The translations under genes were made by a program, and so were the position numbers. Below the pieces are notes generated by a model. It was given only the letters and a program-made list of their open reading frames with translations. It did not search any database and was not told the origin of the DNA. Of a stretch of DNA of 64,000 nt, positions 46,001 through 58,632 are shown one piece after another; position 1 is the stretch's first letter; each line of letters starts with the position of its first letter. The DNA is from Chamaea fasciata (taxonomy: Eukaryota; Chordata; Aves; Passeriformes; Sylviidae). The DNA is taken from NCBI GenBank assembly GCA_029207755.1, contig JARCOQ010000012.1, positions 1,405,001 through 1,469,000 of the forward strand, read 5' to 3'.

Positions 46001-49000
46001 GTCAGCTGGGAGTGACACTCCACTCTGCAGGTTTACTGGGTGTCTGCTCTGAGGATTTCAGGAGGACAGCAGGTTTTCTGCTTTCCACATTTCTCCTGAA
46101 ACCTCTGTCATTACACAGCTGAAACAGAATACAGGATGGGCTGTAGGAAGATGTAGCATTATTCCATCTGTGAGAGAAAAAAGTCACTTAACTTGCTCTT
46201 AGCTGTGTTATTCGAGATTCACAGGATCTCTCCTCACCTGAATGATAAATGCCAAATTCCCACAGAACCCACCCCTTCTTCTCTTTAAATATAATGGCAA
46301 ACATTTGTCCGTGGCAGTTAGTGGTTTTTGTATTTTAACGTTATAATATTGACGAAATTCAAGTGCTTTATTTTAATGTTATTTACTGCAAAAGTTAATT
46401 CCTTAATCAAAAGCTGATTCCTTTAGGCAGAAAATTTGCTTCCCCAAATTCCAGACGTTTTAGTCTATACTCTTTTGAACTTGGATAAATCATGTTCTAC
46501 GTCTTTTAGCTTCCCTAGTCTGTCTCAGGATTTCATTAACTAAGTTGAAATATTAGCATGTTTCTGAATTTGTGTGCTCTTCTCTGCTGCTTCTATTGCC
46601 AAGCAATATTGTATTGCTCCCAGTTTTCTCAGCTGCCGTGGACAGTCAGAATGCACCTTGGAGTGTCACTAGCACTGATGGATACCTTTTCAGTAATTTT
46701 AGATGGGCCATATCTGACCTTCACCTAGGATGGTCCTGTGCCTTTAAAAAGGATTTAATACCCTTTTGAATTATGAAATCAAATTAGCAGTTGACAGAAT
46801 GGATTATGTTAAACTTTTGCCAGTTTCATCTTGGCTTTCCTCTCCGGGAAAAGCTGGTTCTGTACAGAACAGATATTTTGCAGTCATAAACTCTGACTTC
46901 TCGATTAGTTGATTTATATTAAATCTGGGTTGTTTGCCCAATTTTTTGGAACTATGTCAGGAGATAGGATAAAAGCAAATAAAATACTCAGAAATATCCA
47001 GTTGCCTTTTAATCCCCGTATTTCCTTTTAATAGTATTTTCTTTGCGTAGTTCTTGACACATGAGTTTTAGTGACTCTATTCTCCTGATCCTGTTGCATT
47101 AAGCCTACAAATTCTGGTGAGAAACACTCATTTGGAATGTAAGAGCCCAACCAGAAGTTTACTTTGTGTTGAAATAAGGACTACTAAGGAGGTCATCAGA
47201 GCAACTGCATGAAGGAGAACTGTCTTTTTATAAGCAGATTTGAGAAAGAGAGGTGTCAGGCAGGAGTCGTGAGAGAGATGAAGATGAGAAAAAGAAATTT
47301 AAAAGGGAAGTTTGCAGATTACAGAAGAAAGCAGATAGGATGATAAGAAAGATAAATTTCTTTGGGTGGAGATCATGGCTTTCCTGTGATTTATAGAGTT
47401 TTTCAGAATTCAAAGCGAAGCTGCGCTGACTAGTGGCTGTCAATACCGAGACATCTCATGAATCCAAACCAGAAAGGCTGATGAAGCTCTGGTCCAAAGT
47501 AGAACCTTAGCATGCCCCATCCCCACCTACCCTCCCTCCCCATTCTGAATATGTCTGGAGAATTTAAAAAGGTTCAAGTTAAATGATCATTTTATTAGAG
47601 ATTACATAGTGAAGTCAAAGCTGAAGGGGAGTTTACCCTGTCCCTGACTTCTTTTCCTTTACCAGGATGATTCAGGCCTGGCTTTCTTGAACAGGACAGA
47701 ACAGTAGTCGATGCCTCCTCTCTTTGTGCTCCCAGCACTGCTGGCTCACACTCTCCTGTGCAAATTCCTTCCCTTGGATGTATATCCAGGATAATGTGTG
47801 CTGTACAAAGGCAGATCTGTTCAGCTGAGGCTGAAATCCTAGGTCAAGAAGTCTTTAGGAAAGAAGAAATCTCATATTTCACTCTATAGTTTCTTAGAGG
47901 GAAAAAAAAAAAGTTGGCATTAAATGTTGCTCTCCGGTTGATTTTATTGCTTCCATTGCCTTCTACTCTTCCCTAGTCTTTCTTTGACAAGTGTGAAGCA
48001 AAACTCAGACTGAGTTTTAAGAGCAACTCAGGCATGTCTGGCTCAGTTGCCAAATTCTGATGTACATAGCTGCTCAGTAAGCAAGGTCTTGTTGATATGC
48101 AGTAGTCTGAACTCTTCCCTCAAAAAACTGATGGAGCCCTGGTGTCAAGTCATTATCTACTGCATCTGTGGAGATCAGAGCTGGGGCTGTCCAAGTGTTT
48201 TCAGGGTGAGTCTTGATGGTTCTGTGGGGGTAAATGTCAGAAAAAGGTGAAATGTCTGCTTGAAGTTACCACTCTCAACCAGCTGTTTAATCACGTAATA
48301 TCTCAACCATTTATATTTGCAGTACTCTGGAAATACTGAAAAGCATAAAACAATAAGTGAAGGGTTAAATTAGGAAACAGTTTATTATTTTGTGTACTGT
48401 AGTGGGTAGATTTATTACTTTATAATGTTGTTCTCATTCCAAGATGAAGAGGAAACTGGGCAAAGAAAGATTAATGGTCACCAGGCAGGGACACAGTGAT
48501 TGGAGTGATGTTGCATGTGTTACCTTGGTCCCAATTATTTCATTCAATAGCTGGATTTAGTTATGTACACCTGCATTTTGGAGAAGTTTTCAATTTGTCA
48601 TTTGCTGTGACAAGGTGAAAGTTGCTCATTTAGATCAACTCAAATCTTCTTTATCTGGATAATTCTGCTTCCTGTTTAATTTCCGAAGACAAAGCTGAGG
48701 TTGTCTTTGAGGATGATGTTGGTTGTACCTAGTGATTTTGCATTATTGTGTACTTGGCTTTTTTACCATAGGTGAAGAGAAAGTCAGGGTAGGGGTGTGT
48801 AGATCTTGGCTTCATTAACTTGCCTTACCTGGGAACTCTGATTATCATGATTTTGATTTTAATTGTGACTTTTTGCTGCACAGTCTAGTTGCTTCACAGT
48901 TCACTGTTAGTCCTGCCCTCTTCTCACAGAGAATGTTAAGGGCTGAAAAATGGGATTTTGTCTCCATTCATTGAAATCCTTATCCCTTCCTTCAGCTTCT

Positions 49001-49700
49001 TTAAAAACATGCTTTCCCTGAAGTCTTCTGGTTGTAAGAAAAATCACCACTAAAGCAGTGCCTGAGCTAGATTATTTCATTAGTGCTACTGAATATTGCT
49101 ACTGCTCAGCTTAGCAGCCTCCTCCTGCACTGAGGATGGTCAAGTTAATTCCAAAATTTGGTGAACACATATCTGCTCTGTGCTTGGAGATGTAAACTGG
49201 TTTCCTTGAATAATTGAGAGCTATATGTTTGATAAGTACTTGCTGTCCCACCCCCTTCCTAATTGTTGATTTGCCTCCTGGCTTCGTCAGCTCTGGAAGC
49301 CTTGTAACTCTGTTCTGCTCTCTTGTTCAGGATCAGAGTTAAATTAAAAACCCTGACATATGAATAATATTTCTGCTTAAAACGAAATAATTTACCTCAC
49401 ATGGCTGCTAACCAGCTTCAGAAAGTAACAAACACAATGCTACCCGTCTGTTTCAAAAATCACATGCTAATCTGGAAATTTGGTCCCACTGGGTGAAGAT
49501 CAAATGAACAATATTATCCCTCTGCACTCAGCCACACGTGCCCTGTGTACACAATCCGGAGGGATGGTGTAACTAGACAGTGTTTAGGATCTATGAATTG
49601 TTAGCTTATTCTGCCCAGCAGGCTGATGTGCTCAGGGTATAAACAGATCAGTCTCCACTTGGTCTTCTGCACCTCGTGCTTTTTGACATCGCCATAAATT
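46001..49700. other. Noncoding sequence
   Basis: No gene or repeat family recognised. 47250-47355 is purine-rich on the plus strand. An A run lies at about 47901-47911. Frames stay below 75 codons. 47500-47560 is C-rich. Confidence 0.5.
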
Positions 49701-52700
49701 CATATTGTGTTTTTATGGAAGCTGTGGAAAAGAAGCGGCACAGCTTTGGCAGCCTTGGCACAATTTTACTTTGCATTGACTGTAATATTCTATTTTTTCC
49801 TACACTGCTGTAGTTCTGGGGCTCCCTTTATCATTTTGGTATTTAAGCCGCTCTTGCATAATACGTTCTTTTTGTTAAAGAATCACTGGTCTTTTTATTT
49901 ACCTGTGAAGGAGAAAATGACTGTTGTTACCATGTCGGGTTCATTCTGCTGCAGGGTCTCTCTCAAGTCTTGTCACCAGAGAATATGGGAAAAGCCCCCA
50001 TTCTGTGAATTTTCCTAGCAAGTGCTCATGCTACAAAAACTCTTACAGAAAGAGTTTAGTTTTTGTAGTTTTCTGTCTCAATGTATCCTTCAGGAAAAGA
50101 GTATCGCCACATCTCTTAATGGCGTGATAGCTTTCAAATGTGTTGTTGTCTGAACCCTTGATTAAACAAAATGGTGCTGATTGCAGCAGGGTGGCTAAAC
50201 GTGGGCAGAAGTGGCTATTGCAGCCTGCTCGCTAAGAAGTCATTTATCAAAGTTTTATCTGATTTCAGAGGCATTAGGTTTATCAGTCACAGTTTATAAA
50301 TGGCATGTCATCAGCATCAAACCGGAGCAATGCCTGCTCAAGTGCTGCTGTAGAGCAAGTGTAAACATCCCCTGCAGATGCACTGTGTCCTTTCACCAGG
50401 AACTATGTCATGCACCACATTGCAACCTTTCGCTTTTTGCTAGTTCTGGAATTGCTTGGATGTTGTTGTGTTGGTGATCAGAGTTTGATTTCTCCTTCTC
50501 GCCCAATCTAAAAATGTTAATGGTTGAAGTCTCGATGAGAAAAAGCAAAGGCACTTGGTGCAAGGCGTAGAAATATGCAGTGGGATGTGTAGGAATAGAC
50601 TACAGGAAAAGTTGAAGGTGTTGGGGCCAGCAGGTGATGAAATAACTTGACATTCAGAGGAGAGTTTTATTAAACCTATACCTCCATTTGAGCCTAAATT
50701 AACCTTGGCGTTCTTTTAACCAGCCTAAGGAGGAAAAGGGCTAAACCCCAGCTGGACAGACACCCTGACTGCTCACTTGGCTTTTGGGGTTGGTTTTAAA
50801 AATTTCAGCACTCAGTTCTGTATTTGCAAACTTAAGCTCCAAATTATTAATGGTGAGAAGATTGTTTTAGACCCTTGAAAGCATACACAACTTCTTTAAG
50901 TGATTGTGAAGGTAAATCTTATTCTCTGGGGAAATGACTTCTGCACAGCTATTTCTTTTATTGCTGTGCTGAATGTGAAGGCATTACTCACTTTAATAAA
51001 TCCTACTGTATCTCTCAGTCTGTGTAGGCTGATATAAATATCTCCAGTTATGTCATATTACCACCTTTGTACAGCTAATGTTACATTCTTGATGACTGGT
51101 GGCTGAAAAATGCAAAACCTCATTTGGTTTGTGAGTGATTGAATGCTAACACTGTTTAGATTTCTTAATATACTTGTATTAGCATGAATAAGTAATGAGC
51201 ATGCCAGGCTTTTTTGAATATTTGATTGTATCTTTATAATGGATTTGTGTCTCTCTCTTTGTGCTAATGTCATTGTAACTTTGTTGGTGTCATAACTCCA
51301 AACCCTAGCAATCGATCTTTATCAGAATATCTTAAGTCAATTACCCTCTCATGGCCAAATTACTGTGTCATAATACTTTTCTTATAAAAGTATTCTGCAT
51401 ATTGCATTTAGGATACAAATAGGTACTAATTCCATCTGCAGTCTATTCCTCATTTCCTCATTGTGGCTTCTCTGAGCGTATCGACCTGTCCTGTCTCTGT
51501 AAGCACATATATGCACACATGAAACATTAAACCTCTCCTACTCTTTATTAATAGACTGGCTGACCCTTTCTGCTCAAATTCAGCCATCTCTCACGTGCCC
51601 TAGACTTCTGCTGCTTCTAAAGGAATTAAGCCCTAATGTTTGCTGTTTCTTGGAAATCATAATCCATCATTTTGGATAGTGACTATAGTAGGAAGAAAAT
51701 ATTAGTTTGCCGGAGACTTCTAGTTATTCCATTACCCTAAAAAGACTTGCACCTGCAGTGTAGTGGATTTTCTTTCATCATCTCGTGTCTTGGTTCCTGA
51801 CTGACACATTTAACAAGTGAAAGAATTGGAAGAAAGGCTATTTTGTTAGTTTATTAGAGGTTACCAAATAGATATTGCTACCTCTATGAAAACATACCTC
51901 AAGAGAAGACTGCTGGACCAGTGATTCTGGCACACACGGGGGATTATCTGGGCATGCATTGTTCTCTCTCTGTGCTTCTGAATTTATGCTTCTGTTCTGA
52001 GGCCCCGAACAGTATTTTTGCCTGTGGAAAAGTCAAGACCTGTTCTGTGCACTTCAGTTCATGACAGAATTAAAACACTTCTGCTTCATGTCAGATGTGT
52101 GATCCATCCTTCCAGTTACTATAATATAGCTGAAACACAGCCCAAGCTCTACTGCATTTTTTAATAGCTGGGTTCTATCAGCAGAACCAGTGTGGGCTGG
52201 AATACGGGACTACCAGAGGTGGATCTGCCCCTATTCTTTCCTTTAAAATCAGCAAGCCTAAATGTTTCCCATTTTTTAAGCTATATTAATCAAAACACAC
52301 TAATAATAATGTAAAGCAAACCAACTCTGTAACAAGGTGCAAACAGACCTGCTGAATGAGGGAAAACCTCCACGAAATGGGATTAAAATAAATTACTCCT
52401 GCCTGCCAGAGGCTGGTGAAGAGATAGTTCTCCTCTTTTGCTTTTCAGTTCATTGGCTTAGTGGCTTCTGCATTAAACCGAATTTCATGGAGACTCTCTG
52501 ATTACTAGAAAATTTCTTTTTTACTCAGCTCCTGGGGTAGCCTTCCTTTGCTACCCACCCCCAGAATATCCTAAATGAGCTGTTTGCAGTCCTTGGATGG
52601 TAAACTGAGAGGAAACCCAACAGATTCTTCTCTTTGCCAAAAACTGTCACCTTGCAGGATGGGCACAGCACCTTGGTCTGCCTTGTGTCTCAAAAAGACG

Positions 52701-53036
52701 GTGTAGGAGGTTAATAACAGTGAAATTTAATAATTTTCATTATGTAATGCAGGGGAATGTTGTGAATAACAAATGAGAAACTGAGAAAATGGCCTTCAAG
52801 CCCTGAAACTTTTTCCGTGTTCACTGAAGAAAGCAAAAATGCTTCCTGAGGGTTTCCTCCTTAGATTCCAGAAAGAAGTTACGGAGCATACTTGCTGGGA
52901 GAAGTCCGTGAAGGTCCATCTCTGCTTTCCTGCAGACCTAAAACATGTGCTGTCAAGGTGTGCCAAGATAAGCCCATGGGACTGTTGCAAAAAGCCATTA
53001 TGAAAACATCTGGAAACACCTCAGGCTTCCACAGAC
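49701..53036. other. Noncoding sequence
   Basis: No gene recognised. A 103-codon plus frame (49707-50018) has Phe/Leu-rich residues typical of T-rich DNA. Other frames are shorter. No repeat family seen. Confidence 0.5.
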
Positions 53037-53779
53037 TTGTCAGTGATTAATCCAAAGATGGAACTTCAGGGAAAAAAGGTGAGCCTACCTCACCTGTTCA
53101 ATTTTGAACCCCCCACTCCACCTTCCCTTCAGCTTGCAGCCTGTATTCCCTGCTTGCCTTCACACTCTGCATTCCTTCTTGCATGCCGTTTGTCCAGGCC
53201 TGTTTCCCATGGATTTTTATTCCATGAACTTATGTCCTATGTTTCAAACACAAGCAGCATGGCCTCTGGATCAGCAACAGCTCACATGGAGTTTTACAGA
53301 TCTTGTCCTATTAGAACAGGCCATATATTTTGTAGTTTATGGAGTTATGTGGGAGAATCAGAAGGGTCACATCTCCCTCTGTTTTTCCACAGAAGAAAAT
53401 GAGTGTGTATAGTTCATATTGATGCCAAGCACATAATCATATTTCCCTCCCACTTAAGAAACCTTAGCCTCAGAATTTTATGGTAGATGAGCAGATGCAT
53501 TGCATGGGATGTTTTCCAGCTTCCTTTTAAAAAATCTGAGTCACTCAGCATTTGCCATGCAAAGTCCTTTACTCGGTAGTAATGTCCCTGGACCATTTGA
53601 ATGTGCACCAGGAAACATGCTGAGCAAATTACTAGATTGAATAGCAAATTCGTGGTAAAGTTTGTCATTCAAGTTAACAAAGTGACAGGGGTGCCAAAAG
53701 AAAAAAAAAAAAGATCTAAAAGTAAGGTCTATGTTTGTACCCACTTTTGAAAAAAGCCTTGCAGTTTAGCTTCATGGAA
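53037..53779. other. Noncoding sequence with splice-like sites
   Basis: CTTCCACAG ending near 53035 and AAAAAAGGTGAGC near 53076-53088 could bound a roughly 47-base exon, but both are weak in context. Overlapping plus frames of 121 and 102 codons (53037-53412) show no known domain. An A13-type run is near 53701-53712. Confidence 0.35.
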
Positions 53780-54200
53780 TATGCCCAGCCCTGCCCTATG
53801 TGATGGCATCATGTGGATCGCCTCTGGTAATCTGAGTGTTTCACAAACCTGCGCGTTTGAAAGAATGATGAATGAAATTGAGCTCGTGGACAATTCCAGA
53901 GCATTCCTAATTGGACAAAATCTCGGTATCGCTACAGTTTTTCTGCAATGCTTTCTATTTGCTGTGCTGGGCATCTCTCCATTATGCAGGATGAATTTTG
54001 AGGATCCCTTTCCTTCTGCGTACTTTCCTTTTCTTTCTAAGTACCATGCAAAGAGGCATCACTGGGTGTTCAGGCATGCAGGGTCAGCCCTCAGGCCCTC
54101 ATCTTTGAGGAATTGTGTTGCAAGGGATATTCTTAAGTTTACTTTTTTTGACTTTTGTCTCCCTACTGCAGTTTACCATGCAAATACTTTCCCATGAATG
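53780..54200. promoter_or_regulatory. Candidate conserved noncoding block with POU octamer
   Basis: Complex, repeat-free sequence with retained CpGs at about 53819, 53852, 53885 and 53925-53932, ending with a perfect POU octamer ATGCAAAT at 54178-54185. A 138-codon plus frame covers it, reading mixed and hydrophobic without a known domain. A coding exon is the less likely alternative. Conservation is untested. Confidence 0.3.
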
Positions 54201-54314
54201 ATGATTTCAGTGTTGATAATCTCATGTTCCATTAATTCTCTGAAGACCTCAGTGAAGTTCTTTCTGGTGAAAATTCATGCTGTTCATTTTAGAGCAAGTG
54301 TTTCAGACCACTTT

Positions 54315-54334
54315 GTAAGAATATGTAAGAATAT
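54315..54334. repeat. 10-base tandem duplication
   Basis: GTAAGAATAT occurs twice in direct succession. A small slippage event. Confidence 0.85.
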
Positions 54335-57300
54335 GTTTTTTATAAACTGCACTTATATAAATTTTGAGAACAAAAAAAATTATTAAGAATTGTGCATGGC
54401 TTTAAATATCATGATAAGCTTACATATCACAAGAAGACTTATGAAATCAAGACTTTTACCACGTCCTTACACCTATAAATGTCTTTGCACATCTGTTTGG
54501 TATTGTTGTATTTTCCCAGCACTTTCTGAGCTACAATTCCAATTGTGGTTTTATTAAATGAGGTAGAAATAGATTGCTCTAGGTGCAGGTGAAAGCAACA
54601 TCTGGCTTGCTAATGTTATGATTGTCAGAGAATAAGGACAGCTTTTCTCTCTGATTCTAATGTTATGACTCTTGTCTTGCTAAAATGAAGAAAAAGAAAA
54701 AAGAAGTATTTTCTTTGAGGTGCTTTGTCTGTGAAAGGGCTTTGTGATGATATGCCCTTATATAAATTAATTTTGAATACCCTCTTAAATGCTCGTAAAC
54801 AAAAGACACAAACTTCAGCAATAGGAGAGAAAACCTGATTTCTAATGAAATGGATAGCGTTTCATTCATGCTATTTGAATACTTTTCTTCAATGGAAGAT
54901 TGAAAGTGGCGTTTCTAAAAAGAAGGCTTGATAATGATCCCACTTCTGTGGTGGAAGTAAACTTCGTGAGAAGCTTCCCTGGGCTCTCTGTGTGATCTCA
55001 CTGGCAGCAGCTGGAGCAGGATGAGCTGCTGTGCCGGGTAAAACCCAGCCAAGACTCCCGTGCTCACTGCAGCCCCTCAGCCTGGCACAGGGAGCACCAG
55101 CACTACAGTCACACAGACACAGCTTTGCGTTACTCTTTGAGGATTCATCTTTAGTGCTTGGTTTTATTCTGAGTGATGTTTGTCCCATCTGATGAGGAGA
55201 AATGCTACCTGCTCTTCTAGAGGATTCCTTCCTGCGATGTGCCTTCTCTTGGGGCGCGAGACAATCTGTATGGCAGAGTTATGGGCCTGGAGAACGAGAC
55301 CCAGGTGGCTGAGGAAGGATGAACCCTGGAGTTTGGTAGTCCTGGATTACTGGCTCTGCAGAGCCCACTCTGTGAGCTTTCGCTTAATTCCCAGCCCAGA
55401 TATAAGCTAGAAATCAAATACTCTTTTGCTGGATACCTTTTAATTCTTTCTTCTTTAATAAAACTATGCTATTCTTGTCAAGCTTTTTTGAGAATTGTCA
55501 AGACACTGCATTTCCATCTGTTGGAAAACTCTATTTAATTCAGCAGTATGAGATGTTTTAAGCTTGAAATTTAGTGTCTGTTTTCCTTAGAAGCTTATGG
55601 ATTTAAATGTTGTAAACTTCTCTGAGTAAGATTTTTTCCTCAAGTTTCTTGGCAGAGTGGTTTCTCCTGTGTTTCCTGCTTGAAAATTCCTTCTCCTTTT
55701 GATTGCTGAAAGACCATTATCAGCTCTTTTTTCCCTTCCATGATTTAAAAGCATGTTAGGGGAAGTTAATTAACAGTCTGTCCTTTTCCATATTTAAAGG
55801 TTTTTAAAATATCTTTAGCTCCTGGAAGAAATTTATATAAAAATAGAATATTGCATGGAAAAGCCACCTACAGATATTAGTTCTCTGGTAAAAGACACAA
55901 TAAAGGAGACAGTGACTTTCTGTCTTTCTTGATGGGGATATATACTAGGCATTTCCATGGTGATTAGTGTTTTATAAATGTCAGAGATAAATGGTCACAA
56001 GGAGCTGCTGTAAACAGTAATAAGTGCTGAAATAAAGGCTTAAAGAATTCTCCCGTTTCCCCCTTATGATTCACTCCCTGTGAAACTGCAACTTGTGGAC
56101 CTACCTGACCAAGCTAAAGAGCTCATGTATAGAGCTTGTATTATTTTTGGACCACCTGACACTTCTGTATTTTCACTAATTAAAAATACGTATCATTGTC
56201 CAGTGGCTCAGATTTTATCTCTACATTTATACGTTATAATGTTGGCATCACTCATTATCAAAACGTACTCTCCGTTTGTGGGAGGTCATAATTAGTCCCC
56301 ATAATTAGTTAGGGAATGGAAGTGGTCACTGCCCCCTGCCAGTCGGTGGAGCCCTGCCTGGAGTGCAGACCCTGTCACTGTCACTGGAGTTAGGGTCACA
56401 GTGTTGGTGTCAGCTGGCAGGTTAGCAGTGAGAGCAGAGTTGGAATGATGATATTGTTGGCACCATTGTGTAATGTTTGACTTATAAGCCCCAAACTGTA
56501 TAAAACTGACCAAATCGCAGACTTTACCTCATACCCAGGTGGTTTTTGTATTTGCACCTGGAAGTCTGTGGTTCTTGGGGGGGGAAGGTGGTGCCAGTCT
56601 GGCTTGAAGCACCTTCTTTCCTGAGGAGGTGTAAATGGAGTCAGTCACTGTTTACTGCTGTGGAAGTGCTTCTATGCAAAAATTGCATTTATTACAATAA
56701 ATGCACAGTTCGAGGGGGAGGCTTTTCAAGAGAATCATTTCTCATTAAAAGGATGAGCTTAACTCATACAAAGTTAGTTGAAAACAGTTACTTTGATTTC
56801 CAATCAAAATCAACGCTGGTGAAATCTGTGATTAACATTTGTTTTGTTTATTTTAGAGTGGTATCTTTTCCTAATTTGCCATGGTCGAGCGTCTGAATCC
56901 TCATTAATTTCTCCTGCGATGGCAGTTTGATGTGCAAATTCAGAAAAAAGTGTCTTTGTGAGTCCAGGATTTCCAGGACAGAACCAACACCCAGAACCTG
57001 TTCCTGGTCTCACCACAGTGTGTGGGAACACATTGCCAGCTATATAAACATCCTATAAATTAAGAAAACACTTGTAACTTCAGGGCTCCTGTGTTCTGAA
57101 CTCTTACTTCATCTTGTCTGAGGCAGCAATAGTAACATGAATATTTTACCTATGTAGTCTTTTTTCTGTTCTGTGTTTAATTTTGTTTCTTGTATTGTGG
57201 ACACCACAGGACTTACAAGTGTGCCCAAAATGCCATTCTATAGGGTTTAATCCTCTGGTGGTTACTGGATCTGAGTGCCTGTAACAAACCAATTGCTCTT

Positions 57301-58163
57301 AGTCGTTTCCCCTCATTATTAGATGTTTGATGGGATGACTTAGAACCTTGCAAGCTTAAGGTTTTGAGGCAACAGTAACGAAAATAAAAATTGCCTCATC
57401 TCTTTTGATTGTTATGTGCTCTGCATTAATTCGTACAATGGATTTTTTTTATACCAAAGTTTTCTTAAGATATGACAAGTGATTATTTCTTTAAGTATGT
57501 ACTCTATCCATTATTAAATTGATTATTCAAATCTCATTTAAAACAAGAGGCCAGATGGCAATATTCCAGTATTTGTTGCTACTAGCAACCAAAAACCCCA
57601 AACTGAATGATTTTCCATTTTTCACTGTGGATGAAGGGATCTCTTCATTTTACAGGCAATAAAAAGAAGCTACAGCTCACCAATTATGGAACCAGATTGT
57701 TATACTAATACTTTATAAAAATCATTCACTGACATTCTGTTACACTTGATGACCTTCTGATGTATGTGATCTAATTCTAGGTTTGTTAACTTTGTTACCA
57801 ATTATAATTTTTAGTTAGAATAATATTGTCAGGAAAGGAAGGCTTTTTTTCTTTTTGTTATTTTGCTCAGATTATGAGACTCTAATTAATGAGATTATGG
57901 CTATTCTAAGAAAGTATAAGAAAAAATGAAATTAAGAAGGGCTCAGAACATAATTTACCTGGTGGCTGGTACATGTGATTCAAGTAAAAGAAATGTATTT
58001 TCAGAGTAAACTTTAAAGCGATACAAAAAATTTCCTTCAAAAAATAATGATGGTGAATGAGTGATTAATGTCTTCAGAAGTGTCTGTGATTTAAAGAATG
58101 GGGACGGAGACAATATCTAGAATAGACAGATATTTAGAATTGACTTGATGTCTCACTTTTTAG
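54335..58163. other. Noncoding sequence
   Basis: No gene over 3.8 kb. 55000-55110 is GC-rich with few CpGs. G9 lies near 56577-56585. 56546-56896 holds a 116-codon plus frame without family resemblance. 57400-57960 is very AT-rich. No repeat family recognised. Confidence 0.5.
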
Positions 58164-58250
58164 CATTTAAGGGTCCCAGAGCTGACCATTTTGGCTAATT
58201 AGCCAAAAAATGACAGTGAGCCAGGGATTCTCTGGGTCCCCTCCTTAATG
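58164..58250. repeat. 87-base imperfect inverted repeat with perfect 20-base palindrome
   Basis: The centre TTTTGGCTAATTAGCCAAAA (58189-58208) is a perfect palindrome. The arms extend outward: CTGACCATTTT pairs with AAAAAATGACAG, then, after an unpaired stretch on the right (58217-58227), GGGTCCCAGAG pairs with CTCTGGGTCCC with one mismatch, and the outer CATTTAAG pairs with CTTAATG. The whole could fold as a cruciform or hairpin. It looks like a remnant of a palindromic nonautonomous DNA transposon (MITE) or an old hairpin repeat. With almost no loop it is a poor microRNA precursor. The TAATTA centre is also a homeodomain site. Confidence 0.75.
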
Positions 58251-58571
58251 GGGACTTGTTGTGTAATAGCAAAAAGTGATGTCGGTCTAACTCATTGATT
58301 GGTATCTCAGACAAGTGATAATAACAATAATAAAGACAAATATGTAGAAGTAACTTTTTAATTTTCGTAGAAGGGGCTGTTTTGCATACAGCTAATTTCT
58401 TCGTGTGCGCTTACAAGCATCCAACCATGGTTCCTACCCATGTGAACCTTGACACTGCAGAAATGAAAGCAGGGTATTTCAATAGCACCCTGTTGAAACT
58501 CTGTTTTGGCCATGGAATTAAATAGTCTTGAGGTGCATTTATTTTGTTACTCGTTTGTTCTTGATGCCCTA
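58251..58571. other. Noncoding sequence
   Basis: A short AAT-rich low-complexity run lies at about 58318-58332. Part of a 79-codon minus frame (58411-58650) without family resemblance. Confidence 0.5.
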
Positions 58572-58632
58572 TGAAAACAACAGTAAAATTCCCACTGACT
58601 TTGGCACGTGCCACTGGCCCAATTTTCCCTGG
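58572..58632. repeat. Possible ancient amniote repeat fragment
   Basis: CAGTAAAATTCCCACTGACT and CACTGGCCCAATTTTCCCTG parallel the CAAAACTCCCATTGACTTCA and GGGCCAAATTCTGC motifs of the old sauropsid repeat also suspected at 21.7 and 42.6 kb. By-eye call. Confidence 0.35.
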
